DNA from: Orientallactaga sibirica
Taxonomy: Eukaryota; Chordata; Mammalia; Rodentia; Dipodidae
Assembly: GCA_036365145.1 (NCBI GenBank)
Contig: JAEOAD010000032.1
Location: 2,347,501-2,411,500, forward strand
DNA: 64,000 bases
Reading direction: 5' to 3'
The position numbers were made by a program, and so were the translations under genes. Under the pieces are notes generated by a model. The model was not told the origin of the DNA, ran no database searches, and worked only from the letters and a program-made list of their open reading frames with translations. Positions 1-11,944 of this stretch are shown here, in pieces; position 1 is the first letter of the stretch, and the number at the start of each line of letters is the position of its first letter.

Positions 1-1083
1 GGTGGTACGGAGCCTTTGGCAGGTTGTGTCTGTCTGGCAGAACAGTAGATCACTCAAGAGTGGGATGTGGAAACACCCAGCCCAAGGTTCTAGTCCCTTC
101 TGTACTCCTGAACTGCCAAGTGAACAGCCTCTACTCTCTACTAATATAATGCAGACACATTCACACAGGCATATATGTATTATACGTATATTTATCATTT
201 ATAAGAGTAGAATTTTCTAGATTGCTTATAATTTCCAAGGTAAAGTACTGGTTTAAAGCTCTTTTAAATAAAATACCAATATTATATTCACATATACGTT
301 TATGGGGAAAATATCAAATGCAGCCAGGACAATTCTCAGGTTTTGTACATGAAGTTTAAAACATTATTAAATTTAACTTCTAAATATTACCCTGTGGATA
401 TGGGAGAAGGTTAGAAATCCATTTTATAATATTCATTTAAATGTAAAAAAACTGATTAAATTTAGTTGTTTGAAATGACATCATAAAAACTACCACAACA
501 AGAGTAGTTTTCTGTGAGATATGCTCCCCCACACTTTTTGTCAGAGTGCTGGAAATTTCCTTGCAAAACATCCCTGTAAGAGCTTATAAATCACAACATG
601 TTCAATTGCTTCACTTGGCAGTGAACAGATTGAAAGAGGCCGTGCTCCAGCCTAGGGCAGCTCGAAGAACCTCCAAATCACACTAATCACACATTTAACC
701 TCTCTTAAATAAATTAAGAATTGGAAGGAGGAAGACTGTTTTGTCTGATAGGCTTTGAGGAGACACTGGGAGGGTTACAAATCAGATTCAAAGCTTTCCC
801 CCTGAGGAAACTGAATTTCATGTGAGAAGGAGCTGCAATATCCTTTCCTCCTGAATCTGTGCCCCAAGGTTCAGGAAGAAAACCATGACCCAGACAGGAA
901 CAGAGATTAGCGCTAGAAGTCAAGGTCAGAGCCAGTCCTCATCCAGCCCCTATCTCAGTCTGGTGCTAGTTCGTAGAGTAGGATTCAGTATTATCACCCA
1001 GATAACCCGCTGAATCCTATGGTGACACAAGTTCCATGAGCATTTTCCTAGATAGCACTTGCTAATATAAATATGATGTGAAT
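1..1083. other. Unique AT-rich intergenic/intronic DNA
   Basis: I see no gene and no recognisable repeat here. The open frames are short, lack any familiar protein motif and have no supporting splice or start context. Confidence 0.6.
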
Positions 1084-1098
1084 CACACATGTAATTTT

Positions 1099-1323
1099 TA
1101 AAATATTTATTTATTTATTTATTTGAGAGAGCGAGAGAGAAAGAGGAAGAGACAGATAGAGAGAAAAAAGAGAATGGGCATGCCAGGGTGTCTAGCCACA
1201 GCAAACCAACTCCAGACACTTGCACCCCTTGTGCATCTGGGTTACATGGGTCCTGGGGAATCGAACTGGGTTCTTTAGGCTTCGCAGGCAAACATCTTAA
1301 CCGCTAAGCCATTTCCCCAGCCC
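1099..1323 (-). mobile_element. DIP SINE, minus strand, with 15-bp TSD
   Basis: Read on the minus strand, the element runs from the tRNA-like head (GGGGCTGGGGAAATGGCTTAG) through the DIP body to a CT-rich tract and a tail that appears here as a TTTATTTATTT run. A perfect 15-bp duplication, CACACATGTAATTTT, lies at 1084-1098 and 1324-1338, which is the mark of L1-mediated insertion. The copy is near full length. Confidence 0.9.
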
Positions 1324-1787
1324 CACACATGTAATTTTAAATTCTCTAGGAGTGCTACTAAAATGAAGGACTATAATTAATTTTAACAATAGATTTATTC
1401 TATTCTCTATATAAAAGTGTTAGCATTTTCAGTCTCTATTCCACATAAAAATATAAGTGAACTCTTTATTTTTATACCATGCATTTGAAGTTTAGCATAG
1501 TTATTATGGTTATAGCATAAGAATCAAGTGCTCAATGACCACCAAGGCTGAAAGCTCCCATATTTGACAATGAAGCTATATGGCATAGTTGATTTTATTT
1601 GTAACTTTCTTCCACAAAAGGTCACACCCAGTAATAATGTTGATCTGTACCCAAAGACAGAAACCTTTATAAGAAAATTGTATGCATGAATATGGTAATA
1701 AAGAAGAAATACCACAAATGTGCTATAGCCTGGGATAGGAAAGTCTTTTCTTGCTTTGCCTGATGGCATTAAGAATTCAAATATCTG

Positions 1788-2067
1788 GGCTGGAGAGATG
1801 GCTTAGCAGTTAAGCACTTGCCTGTGAAGCCTAAGGACCCTGGTTTGAGGCTCTATTCCCCAGTACTCACATAAGCCAGATGCACAAGGTGGTGCATGCA
1901 TCTGGCTAGATGCACAAAGTGGCACATGCATCTGGAGTTCATTTGCAGTGGCTGGAGGACCTGATGCACCCATTCTCTCTTTTTCTCTCTCTTTCTCTCT
2001 CTGTCTGTCACTCTCAAATAAATAAATAAAAATAAAATAAACAAAAAAAGATCAAAAAAATTTTTTT
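1788..2067 (+). mobile_element. DIP SINE with internal 30-bp duplication, 17-bp TSD
   Basis: This is a complete DIP copy starting GGGCTGGAGAGATGGCTTAG and ending in an A-rich tail. The TSD AAGAATTCAAATATCTG is perfect at 1771-1787 and 2068-2084. The body segment beginning AGATGCACAA is present twice in tandem (1878-1907 and 1908-1937) with four differences between the copies, which makes this copy longer than its relatives. Confidence 0.92.
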
Positions 2068-2084
2068 AAGAATTCAAATATCTG

Positions 2085-2631
2085 TTTTAACCTAAGACAG
2101 TACTGATTATCTGGAAGAACAGAGAGAAAGTGAAGATTCTCACAAGAAAGGGTGCTAAAAACACAGTATCGTTGCATAATAATGCCATGGGCTAGAAGGC
2201 TTATGGTCATTCTCCCATGGTGGTGATACTCTCTGCATTGCTAAAGATTTTGTCAATTAAGATTTCTGGGTGTCTTGCTTCTTATGACCTCTAATCTCCT
2301 CACACAGATTATTATGCTTTGGCCTTGAAACCAGCATTACATATTGCTGATGTGATTTCAGATCATTAGAAAGTAGCCTATTGTATTGTGGGTAACAACA
2401 GATGCTCCATCAACTCTTACTAGATAGGAAATACATCATTCTTCCCATTCAGAAGGTGATACTGACTTTCAGAAAACACAGTAAGGATTTAAAGTGAACC
2501 GAATAAAGAAGCACCTATCATAAACCTTCTCAATTTCTATATAGACACCAAAAGCCTGGCGAAAACACAGCAGCGATTGGAGTGGTACAGGGCCATGCTA
2601 AGCAGACACATCATCTAAAATTATTCCTCCA
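2085..2631. other. Unique sequence, nothing recognised
   Basis: No gene, RNA or repeat recognised. Base composition is like the surrounding background. Confidence 0.5.
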
Positions 2632-2985
2632 GGGGCTTGGGGAGATGGTAGTGGATACAGTGCCTGCCACTCGAGCCTGAGTACCTTCACACTTCTCTAA
2701 CTCATGGGGGGCTTCCATAATCTCAGCCCGCTGCTGGTGAGATGGAGGCAGAGACAAGAGATTTTCCCAGAAGCTCTCTGCACCTACAGCAAGATGAACC
2801 ACAGCAGAGCAAGATAAGAGAAATCCTCCAGAGGACGATTTCAAAGGAGGTGGGACGGCAAGGACAGACAGATCCCAAAGTTGTCCTGCGACCTCCTCAT
2901 GCAAACCATAGCACATGGGTGCCCACTCCCACACACATGGACATATACACACACAAGCACATATGACTAATGAAAGATCAATATG
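2632..2985 (+). repeat. Old B4/RSINE-like composite SINE
   Basis: The segment starts with a decayed tRNA-like head (GGGGCTTGGGGAGATGG), carries B1-like text in the middle (GGAGGCAGAGACAAGAGAT) and ends in a CA-rich block with alternating CACACA and ATGGACATATAC. The order of ID/B2-like head, B1-like body and CA-rich end is that of the rodent B4/RSINE group. It is highly diverged, and the exact subfamily cannot be named by eye. Confidence 0.5.
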
Positions 2986-3975
2986 TTGATGAATACAATC
3001 AAGTAAAACACATATACACAGTGACAAAGGCACCCAGTCCAGCGGCTTATTAGAATTTGGGGAAGTAGTACCATGGGGATGATTCAAATTTACCATCTTG
3101 GAGTCTTGTTTCAACAACAAATCATTGCTTCACTGCTGGGGCATCAGAGGAGCAAAGCTCTTGAAGACTTACCAAGTGGACCAGAGAATCTTCATTATCT
3201 CAAAAAAAAAATTATATTGGACCATTGGCATAATTCTGGCAGACCAGAGCTGACTATTGAAATGTGCTCAGATAAGATTTCTACTAGCCAATTGCTGTAA
3301 ACTACAAAGGCAATCCCCACTGAACATTTATGTCTGACTTCCAACACTGCTAAGATGGGGAACAGCCCACAATCAAATCACTCCACTTGATCTCCCCAGG
3401 AAAAAAAAAAAAGTCAATTTATTTCTGGGCATTTCTGTGGACAATTCCACTTTTATCTGTTCTCTTGAGACTTCTTTTTCATCCTCCAGTATTCTCTGTG
3501 GCTGTTGACTTAATTCTAAGCCCAGCAGTTTAGGGATATGTGTGAAAAAGACCAACAGAGTGACTATGGTCCTCAGCCCCAGGGAAACATGCTTCTCTTA
3601 CTGTAACACCAGGCTGTCGCTGCTCCTGCTGCACTCTTAAACGGATTAGCTACTGCATGCTCCAAGGGTCAAAGGGTAATGTGTAAACTCACCATGGAGC
3701 TCTACGCTCTCCTGTGCAGGAAGATGTCATTTGGAAGACACTGCTCTGAAACCCAAGATAAGGGAATGACACACTTAGACTGGCACACACATCCACTATG
3801 TGGATGGATGGGTGGCATATCAGAATTCATATGAGGGAACTGCACTGCAGGGCCCATCTTCTAACTTGAATTCTAGGAACTTAGGAAAAACCTTAAGGAG
3901 GCTCAGCTTTGAAAACTACTGTTCATAACCCAATAAGGATAATGATAGTCTTTGAGAATCTGAAATACAAGTATC
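2986..3975. other. Unique sequence, nothing recognised
   Basis: No gene or repeat recognised. A short A-run lies at about 3401-3412. Open frames here are under 80 codons with no known motif. Confidence 0.5.
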
Positions 3976-4320
3976 TTGTGAAGCTGAGGAGGTGGTGCAG
4001 TTGGAAAAGCATATGCGTATCTGAGGATCTGAGTTCAAATCCCTAGAGCCTGTGTAAAAATTGGGCAAGGTGGCTTACACCTGTAATCCCAGTGCAGGAG
4101 AGGTGGAGACAGAGAATCCCTGAACATTGCTGCATACCTAGGCTGGCAAACTTTGGAAACTCCAGGTGCGTTGAGAGATCGTGTCTCAAAAAATAAGGCA
4201 GAGGTCAACTGTGGAAGACAGCAGCCATCAACATCTGGCATCCACACATGGGCACCACCCAACCCACAAACATGGGTATATACCAATCACTCCTGCCACA
4301 AATGTACACATTGAATAAAA
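3976..4320 (+). repeat. B4/RSINE-like composite SINE
   Basis: A tRNA-like head (GAAGCTGAGGAGGTGGTGCAG) is followed by the B1-type phrase TGTAATCCCAGTGCAGGAGAGG, then a 'GAGATCGTGTCTCAAAAAA' end, then a second CA-rich tail with GGCATCCACACATGGGCACC. This head-B1-tail order is the rodent B4/RSINE layout. The copy is diverged. Confidence 0.65.
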
Positions 4321-4433
4321 CACTCTTCTTAAAACAGTTCACATAAAGTTCATTGAGCTCTTAGATATCTTACTAACACAAAATGCTTTTCAGGATCCAA
4401 AGGAAAAGTGGTATTTTATAAATAGTTGTAACT

Positions 4434-4792
4434 TGTGATGGTTAACCTATGGTTGTCAGATTGACAGTTTTTAGAATCACCATGAAAATAAATCAAGAGC
4501 AGTGCCCATGCTTAGCTGTGGGTGGCAACATTCCATGGAATGTGATCCTGGACTAGATACGAAAGGCTAAAGCTAGCTGAGTAGTCACATACATCTCCCT
4601 CAACTCCCTCCCTCCCTTCCTTCCTTCTTTGCTTCCTTTTAAGGATGCCTGGCTGTCTGCTCCTGCCATGTTCCCCTATTCCCCATGGTGAAACTTCCAC
4701 TGGAAACTTTAAACCAAAATAAACCATCTCCTTCCATAACCTGCTTGTGCTGGGGTGTTTTGCCCCGGCCACTAGAAAGTAACTGACACACA
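4434..4792 (+). mobile_element. ERVL-class solo LTR (MLT2/MaLR-like)
   Basis: It starts TGTGATGGTTAACC, the characteristic start of ERVL MLT2-type LTRs, and near its 3' end has an AATAAACC polyadenylation-like signal. It ends ACTAGAAAGTAACTGACACA. No internal retroviral region flanks it, so it is a solo LTR. A pyrimidine-rich microsatellite-like block lies inside at about 4596-4640. The subfamily assignment is by resemblance only. Confidence 0.6.
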
Positions 4793-5379
4793 CGGGTAAC
4801 CAGAATTTATGTTACATGAGAGAGCCTCTGCTATTGTTCCTGAGAGCAACTGGGTGTTCAGGAGGTACTGTAGAATCCTGGTAAAGGAAAGAATGAAGAG
4901 GCTTTGGAAAGACCAAACAGCATAGGGTATGGGAAAGAAATCTGTAAATTACAAAATAACTCACAAATATGCCATGTCTCTTGTTAAGGTAATTGCATGC
5001 CCCATCTTAAGCTCTGTTCTAATTGAGACAGAAACACACGATCACAGTTTATAATTGTCCACAGATTATAGTTATTTCCTACTATATTACCAAAACTGAT
5101 AAATTTGGAATCCACCTCAAGTTTCCCCATGTGAAAGTGATAGCAAATATTTAAAAAAATAATAAGCAACTAACTTCCCCCACCAAGGGATCTTACTTTT
5201 CCCATTTTTCATTTCCTAGCTGATTCCAAGAAATCACTATTAATTTGTTGATAAGAAATGAATATGTAATACACCATATATTTAATTCCCTGTGTTCTTA
5301 AAATTCAACTGCTGGCACTGCTCACTTATCTTCCATGTCTATGCCTAGTCTTGTTTACCATCATCTTTCTGTTAATACA
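4793..5379. other. Unique sequence, nothing recognised
   Basis: AT-rich, with no recognisable gene or repeat. Confidence 0.5.
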
Positions 5380-5935
5380 TAATAATGTCCCTCCAGGTTT
5401 CCTCCCTCCAATTTACCCTTTTACTATGTCTGATCATCTTTCTAAAACACAAATATGATTATATAACTTTCACCAATAAAAAAAGTCAAGGGTCACATTT
5501 TATAAGACAAACTATTAACGAAGTATGGCATATGTTTCCCTGGCTTCTCTGGCTTGAGTTCCCATCCCCTCATCTTATCCTCCACCCAGCCCCCATAATC
5601 CATGTTTCCTGGTATCTCCCATGATCTTTGCTCATTCAACCATCCGAGGGTTTGCCTGAAACCTCCATGGCTTCTTATTTTTTGAGCGGATTTTCATTTA
5701 TTCACCAAGACTTAGCTCAAATGCTATTTTCCTGAAAAATCTCCCCAGACAGGTGGATCCTCAGTCAACTGATCAGAAAAGGTATCTTCTTTGTACGTCC
5801 ATATTTACATCACACTTCTACTGCATTAACATATTTGCTGGCATCCTTCACACTGCTCAGTAAGCTTTCTCAGGCTCAACTGAGGTACTTAGAAATCAAA
5901 AATGTTCATTAAGTTAATGGTCAATAAAACTGAGA
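5380..5935 (+). repeat. Ancient L2 LINE 3' fragment
   Basis: Two signature passages of the mammalian L2 3' end are visible in the right order. One is GATCATCTTTCTAAAACACA near 5430. The other is GACTTAGCTCAAATGCTATT near 5710, followed by the decayed 'CTCCCCAGACAG' segment and a terminal TCAATAAAA. It is heavily diverged, as expected for a repeat that predates placental mammals. Confidence 0.7.
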
Positions 5936-6012
5936 TACTGGCATGGCTCATAACTCTGGTATTGAACTTCCAAAATACTGATATCTCAAATTTTCATTAA
6001 AAGTTTGAGTTT

Positions 6013-6072
6013 TGGGGCTGGAGAGATGGCTTAGCAGTTAAGGCACCTCTGTGCAAAGCCAAAGGACCAGAT
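6013..6072 (+). repeat. Truncated DIP SINE head
   Basis: Only the tRNA-like head is present: GGGGCTGGAGAGATGGCTTA through AAAGCCAAAGGACCAGA. The body and tail are missing, so this is a 3'-truncated or deleted copy. Confidence 0.75.
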
Positions 6073-6195
6073 TAATTATTTAGGATATTTTCCTGAAGAA
6101 TTCAATTGAGGAATTTTTATATTTGCATCCTTCTCCCATTTTAAGGCAGTGCTAATTTCAGCATTGTTGTCCCCACCTGGAAGTGAATTCTATGG

Positions 6196-6550
6196 TGTTG
6201 CAGTCAAGTTCGCATTGCTGGCAAAAATCACATGGCCAAGAGCAGCTTTTGGGGGAAAAAAAAAAAAAGCTGGATTTTGGCTTACATACTCAAGGATAAG
6301 CTCCATCATGGCAGGGGAAATGATGGCATGAACAGAGGGTGGACATCACTCGCTGGCCAACAGAAGGTAGAAAATAGGAACAGGAGAGTGTACCAAACAC
6401 TGGCAAGGGGAAACTGGCTATAACACCCATAAGCCCGCCCCCCAAAATACACTGCCTCAAGGAGGTATTAATTCCCAAATCTCCATCAGCTGGAAACCTA
6501 GCATTCAGAACACCTAAGTTTATGGGGAACAGCTGAATCAAACCACCACA
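6196..6550 (-). mobile_element. MaLR-type solo LTR (ORR1/MT-like), 5-bp TSD TATGG
   Basis: Read on the minus strand the LTR starts TGTGGTGGTTTGATTCAGC, close to the start of rodent ORR1/MT MaLR LTRs, and ends in CA (TG...CA). Flanking 5-bp repeats TATGG sit at 6191-6195 and 6551-6555, the TSD length typical of ERVL/MaLR. A 12-A run interrupts it at 6256-6267. A related copy is at 18664-18990. No internal region is present. Confidence 0.75.
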
Positions 6551-6924
6551 TATGGATTGATAATTATTCAAATATAGGCTCTATGGGGGGGAAACATCTG
6601 CTATGGCCTTGAGCAGCACATGGACATAATTTGGACCAGCCCAATATTTCCTACTTAATAGTTACTATCAATAAAAATGCTCATTTTAAAATTTCAAAAA
6701 CTGGATATTACATAAAAATGGTTACTTACCCAAGTGAATTTCTGAAAAATTATTCACCGAAAAATATTGACTAGCATTTTTACATAAAGTATTATCATTT
6801 ATACTGAAATTTTGCATATTAAGTAATCAAGGAAAAGAAATCTGACCAATTTTCCCAATTGTTGTATTAGATATGTTTCAGTATCCTCTTGCCTCACGGT
6901 AAATTATATAAACATATATGTATG

Positions 6925-6925
<1 letters not shown>
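6551..6925. other. Unique AT-rich sequence
   Basis: No gene or repeat recognised between the LTR and the CA microsatellite. Confidence 0.5.

Positions 6926-6962
<37 letters not shown>
6926..6962. repeat. (CA)n microsatellite
   Basis: About 17 uninterrupted CA units follow a short ATGTATGTATAC stretch. It is a simple repeat and likely polymorphic. Confidence 0.95.
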
Positions 6963-6963
<1 letters not shown>

Positions 6964-7767
6964 TCTCCCCATGAAGGAAAAGACTCCCCTGTGCTACTTT
7001 CAAGTGGAAAAAGGATGGCCACTTGCCAGTATGGGAATTCCTATTCAAGTTTTCATGTGAGGTGGGCTCAGTTAAACTGTCACCTATTTGTGAAGACCCA
7101 GGCACCATCTTTCCTCTGGTAGCCGAGTTCTACTCTAAAATACAATACTATGTCTCCCATCAATTACAAGACAGTGTTACAGGGTGAAGGGCAGGGACTT
7201 CTGCCCCTAAAATGAGGTTTCTCTATTCTTGCTATGAGGAAACCGCCTGTGTGGACTCGAGTTCCCGAGCTCTTCTCAGCTGTCGCCTGGACCCTGTGAT
7301 CTACATGTGAAGAGCTCAGAATGAGCCATGGGATGGTCACCTTCCCTTCTCTCAGGCAGAGTAAGGGAGATGGGGCTGGCTTGCAAATCACCCACTGCCA
7401 CAAACACCCATCTGTTTCATGCCTCAGGAATGGTTATAGCAAGAAGAAAAGCTTTTGAAGAAGAGGTTCTTTCTAAAACTTGTCTTGCTTAAGTTTCAAT
7501 TATTTATTTTTCAGTATGTACTCAGCAGACTGGACCACTCCAAGAATAGGAACTGCTGAACAGAGAAATGAAATGTTTCATGGATCAGAATAGTGTTGTG
7601 CAAATTAAACATTTATAAGTACTGGGATCTTTACATTAAAGGAAATATCAACAATCTGGATCTAATACAATATTTCTCATTTTCTAAAACACATGATAGG
7701 CTTCAGAAATTTTTCTCACTATAATTCCTTTAATATTTTTCTGGAAGACAGGGAGAGACCTTTGGAA
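6963..7767. other. Unique sequence, GC richer at 7160-7400
   Basis: No gene recognised. The 7160-7400 part is less AT-rich than its surroundings and has an accidental open frame on the minus strand, but that frame has no recognisable protein motif. Confidence 0.45.
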
Positions 7768-8020
7768 GCAACATAGCACAGTAGTTACAAGCACACATTT
7801 TGGAAGGAAGTTCTAGGTTTCAATATCTGATGATTCTCATCATACATATGTTCATAACCTTGACCAAAGGCAAAACCAACCCAAGACTGAGTTTCCCAAC
7901 ATATAAAATAAGGATGATAACATCTTTTCATAATATTAACTGATGGATTAATAATACAATATGCTGTAAGTCCCATAACCTTTTGCCCACTTAACACATT
8001 AAGAAGTATTCTCATTGGTA
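7768..8020 (+). repeat. MIR SINE (ancient)
   Basis: The copy follows MIR order: ATAGCACAGTAGTTACAAGC (head), then decayed 'ACCTTGACCAAAGGCAAA', 'GAGTTTCCCAACATATAAAA' (core) and 'AAGGATGATAACATC'. These correspond to the MIR phrases for the box-B region, the core and the 'TAAAATGGGGATAATA' segment. The copy is strongly diverged. Confidence 0.75.
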
Positions 8021-8397
8021 AGGTGCTCAGCACTGGCTGATGGCTCCCTTACCTATAAATTTACAAGAAATCCTTGTGTCTCTCCTTTGTGCTGCCACTG
8101 CTCCAGGGGTAGAACAAACAAGCTTGGCTTCTAGTTCCCTTACTGAGTAATGCAAAGCTCAAGAATAGCATGGCTGGACTCCCAGCAGAGGCCCATGGTA
8201 TGTGATAACTAGCTTTGTTCTACTTCTATTTTGTCCTGTGTCTCGGGGACCCCATGTTGATAAGAACTGTCATTCTTCTTGGCTCTCCATATGGTAGATG
8301 AACAAAAGGAGGCATTACTAGGACTGGCAGGTCCCAGGGCTTCAGTCTTCCTGGTCACCCAGTGTTCTCAGGCCATGAATATTATATATTTTTTGTG

Positions 8398-8790
8398 TTG
8401 TTTGGCCTTTGTTACTATAATACATGCCTAAGACACATCAATATAAGAAGAGGACAGGTTTACTTAGACTCCCAGTTTTGATCATTTCAGTAAATAATTG
8501 ATAAGCCACATTGTTTTGAGCCTTTGGTTTCAGGAAGCCTCTTGATAGAAACACGTGGCAGAGGAAACTCATTTACCTCATGGTGGGAGAGAGAAAGAGA
8601 AATAGGAGGGGCCAGGCCCCCAATATGTCCCTTCAGTGCTATGCTTCAGAAAGAATGGAAGATTGTCAGCTATGAATGGAAGACTGCCAGCTGGGCCGCT
8701 GTAAGTTTCTAACTTCCCCACAGCCCCGCCATCTGGAAGCCAAGCCATTGGCCATTAGGGACATTTACCAACACCATGGCAGCCACCAGG
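8398..8790 (-). repeat. Probable decayed LTR (MaLR-like), minus strand
   Basis: The layout matches MaLR LTRs read backwards: TTGTTACTATAATACATGCC, an 'AAGAGGACAGGTTTACTTAG' segment, a 'CTCATGGTGGGAGAG' segment and 'AACTTCCCCACAGCCCCGCC'. I could not place it in a subfamily or find TSDs. It could also be an unrelated rodent-specific repeat. Confidence 0.4.
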
Positions 8791-9106
8791 AAAGACGGAG
8801 TTCCCACCTCTGAGTTCCTGTATAAGATTAGGAAAGTACGCCCGTCCAATCTGTGATGAGGCACACTGTCTAGCGTTTACCACACTTATTTCATTTTAAA
8901 AGGAAGCATTTCCCCTGCAGTAAAAGGAAATACATCCGCAGAGGTTTGAAGATAGGACGGCGGCAGGGAGAGCTCCAAATGTAGACTCAGGAGAGCATCT
9001 GAATCCTCTCCGCCAAGGCCTCTCGAGATACAAGGCCTCTATCACCCAGCCAGAAATATGCACTTCAAGAAACACTCATTTTCCAAAGCCCCTTAGGATT
9101 CAGGCA
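8791..9106. other. Unique sequence
   Basis: No gene or repeat recognised. Confidence 0.45.
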
Positions 9107-9170
9107 GTCTATAACTCAGTGGCAGAGCATTCCTCTAGCATGTCCAAAAGCCTGGGTTCAATCCTCAGAC
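9107..9170 (+). repeat. ID-like SINE fragment
   Basis: The text CTATAACTCAGTGGCAGAGC, followed by a 'CTAGCATG' anticodon-arm-like part and CTGGGTTCAATCCTCAG, matches the tRNA-Ala/BC1-like ID element (box A then box B). The copy is short and diverged, with a brief A-rich end. Confidence 0.65.
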
Positions 9171-9754
9171 AAAACACGGAAGGTGACTCTCCAAGCTGAC
9201 AAAGCAGCACAATCAGTAGTAACGGATCAAAAACCCTTATTTGCGGAGGCTTGTAATTCTGTTTTCTTTTCCTCTGTTTTAGCAGTCACTGTGCGTCTCA
9301 TTTTATCCCTCAGAAATATCTACATTACTCTGTCTCTCATGTAACTAAATACACATTAACATTTTAGTACCACCTTTTATCTAGGAATCATTGGTGGATA
9401 AAGGCAAAATGGTAATATGCTTTTAAAGATAATGCATATTTGATTCATCTACATAATTAACTACAAGCGATAAAACATCTAAGGAAACTGCAGTTAAATT
9501 TTTAAAAAATCAACTTCACACTTAAAACAAGTAGGAAAAAGTACAGACCGTGGGGCTTCTTTTTGTGGATCTGAGGAGCTCTGCATATGAGTCTCTGCTG
9601 TGTTACAGCAGAAAGTGGAGACAAACACATGCTTGTACTGGTTCTGGCAGAAAGGCTGTATTGAAATCATCCATCTATACTTAGCCAAATACCCTCAGCC
9701 AGTTCTGCATCAAAGTATTCCCAGTGAGGTTCATAGGTACACAGAAATTATTAC
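9171..9754. other. Unique sequence
   Basis: No gene or repeat recognised. Opposite-strand open frames at 9494-9688 have no known motif. Confidence 0.45.
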
Positions 9755-10001
9755 TATTATTATTATTTTTTTGGAGAGAGACAGAGAGAGACAAAGGGAG
9801 AGGAAGATAGAGATAGGCGTGCCAGCAGCCTCTTAGCTGCTGAGAACAAAATCCTGATGTGTGCGCCCCCTTGTGGTCAAGTGCGGCATTGCACCCTTGC
9901 ATCACTTTGCATCTGGCTAAACATGGGACCTGGAGATTGGAACCAGCATTCTTAGGCTTAGGAGGCAGGCACCTTAACTGCTAAGCCATCTCTCCAGCCC
10001 C
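9755..10001 (-). mobile_element. DIP SINE, minus strand, diverged
   Basis: The minus-strand head (GGGGCTGGAGAGATGGCTTA) lies at the right end. The body has an extra block around 9850-9895, and the CT tract appears as GAGAGAGACAGAGAG. The tail is a T-rich ATTATTATTATTTTTTT. It is more diverged than most copies, and I saw only a short candidate TSD (GAAATTATT). Confidence 0.85.
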
Positions 10002-10428
10002 AGTGAAATTATTTTTATGTTTACTTAAGATTCTTCTTTCTTTACTCAAAATCTGTTCCCCAAGGGTACTAAGGAGAAGTGGTGATCAAAACAAGAGATT
10101 ATCACTGATCTACCCAGAGTGAGAATAATGGGATCGCCACCAGGCTACAAGTTTGGGTGGGAGGAAAAGGCACCAGCAGCCATAAACTTGAGATGCTCAG
10201 TACTAATTTCTGTGGTCATCTCTTTGATGAAACATGTTATTTCCAACTATTCAGACATGAATGAAGTCAAAGTGACACATAGCATACCTCTGAAACAGAG
10301 ATATTCTACAGATAGATTTCCTCCGTCATTTTTGCATCTTTCTTTTCAGCGTGCCTATTTGACATTCACTATAAGTAACTTTTCAATGAACGGTTTTGAA
10401 AACAACTTGACTTAGAACATCTACCATA
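10002..10428. other. Unique sequence
   Basis: No gene or repeat recognised. The 98-codon frame at 10119-10415 has no recognisable domain and no splice context that I trust. Confidence 0.4.
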
Positions 10429-10786
10429 TGGTGGTTTGGATATGAAGTGTTTCATAGGCTCATGTGTTTGTGATTAAGTCTCATATTCAAACCTCAGCTG
10501 GAGGAACCTTTTGGGAGGCGGAGCCTTGCTGGAGGAGGTGTGTCACAGGGAAAGGGCCTTGGGGTTTATAATCAGCCCAGTCCTGCTGAGTAATAGTGAG
10601 TTCTCTGTGACTACGTCCTTCTGCTTGGTGTGGAGATGTGACCAAGACTTCCTGCTCAGGCCTCCTATGCTTTTCCCGCCATGAAAGTGTCCCCTCATAG
10701 CTGTATGCAGAAGTAAATCCTTTCCTCTCATAAACTGACTTTGGTCAGGTGTTTTTGGCCCAACACTGAGAAGGTAACCAAATATA
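10429..10786 (+). mobile_element. MaLR-type solo LTR (ORR1-like)
   Basis: It begins TGGTGGTTTGGATATGAAG and has ATAGGCTCATGTGTTTG soon after, both characteristic of ORR1/MaLR LTRs. 'GCTGGAGGAGGTGTGTCAC' is in the middle, and 'TTTCCTCTCATAAACTGACTTTGG' is shortened near the end. The end GAAGGTAACCAAATA is decayed. No retroviral internal sequence adjoins it. Confidence 0.75.
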
Positions 10787-10834
10787 ATCTCATCATCGGT
10801 ATATTCTGACTACACATGTTCTCATTTTGTTAAA

Positions 10835-11065
10835 TTTTCTTTACTTATTTGCAAGCAGAGAGATATAGAGAGTGAGAGAGAAAAAGAGAGAGAGAGAGAA
10901 GAGAGAGTGAGTATGGGCATGTTAAGACCTCTGTCCATTACAAATGAACTGCAGATGCATGCACCACCTTGTGCATCTGGCTTTAGGTGGATACTGGGGA
11001 TTCAAACTCTGGTTGTTAGGCTCTGAATACAAGTGCCTTAACTGTTAAGCCATTTCTCTAGCCCC
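10835..11065 (-). mobile_element. DIP SINE, minus strand
   Basis: On the minus strand it starts GGGGCTAGAGAAATGGCTTA, continues through AGATGCACAAGGTGGTGCAT and a long GA-rich (CT-rich on its sense strand) run, and ends in a short A-rich tail. The copy is diverged and of roughly full length. Confidence 0.88.
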
Positions 11066-11940
11066 AGGGTCCCATTTTTTTCAGTTTATTCCACACTGTT
11101 AATTCCTGTAAAGTTCAAATATCTTCTCTTGATCTTCTAAACAATGCACCAGACACCATTCTATGTCATTCTCCTAAGTGATCTGATGTCATGTGATCCC
11201 TCTTTTCTTCAGAGAATCCCCAGGAAAATAGAGAAATCTTCACTATGTGTGATGCCTTCCTCCCTTGTCATATTGTGCGAGGTGTGGGGGTCATTGTTAG
11301 TCACGGGTGACAGAAGGTGAAGAATAATGAGTAAGTACATGTGCAGTGAAATATAGAGTTATGGAATAAATAATAGAATAATAACAGAAAACTGAAACTG
11401 ATAGAAACAGAAAATAAAGAGATAATCACATTGATACTATTTTCTAAGGCTTCATGATAGCAACTAGATGTCAGTAGTCTCGAAGGTTATGACTGCCACT
11501 ATCTGTTTTCTTTAAAGATTATAATGGGAAAAAATACACATCATATGTAGACACAACAGCATCTTGACTTGAAGAATGATTTCGCCATGCTATATTCATC
11601 ACCTCGTCACTGGCATGAAATAATGAAAACAGTAAGATAGTGTAAAATATTCAAAAGGATGAGCCAAACATGGTGGCATTTTCCTATAATCTTGGATTTA
11701 ATTAATACAATTTTCCTTTAAAGTTGCTGATTCTATACTTGCAATGACTAGTCTCTCTAAATGATGTTACTTTACCCCTGTGACAATGCGTATCAAGTTT
11801 TATTTCAAAGATTTATGCTTTATTATAGCACTGGAAACACATGTAGGTATTTTTAGACTAAAATAATACAGATATGGAATCTAGTAAAAAACCAATGAGT
11901 GAAAATATAACATGTTCATATACATGAAAGGCTTAAAAGC
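11066..11940. other. Unique AT-rich sequence
   Basis: No gene recognised. A short B1-like phrase (AACATGGTGGCATTTTCC) occurs near 11666-11690 but is too brief to call. Confidence 0.45.
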
Positions 11941-11944
11941 AATT

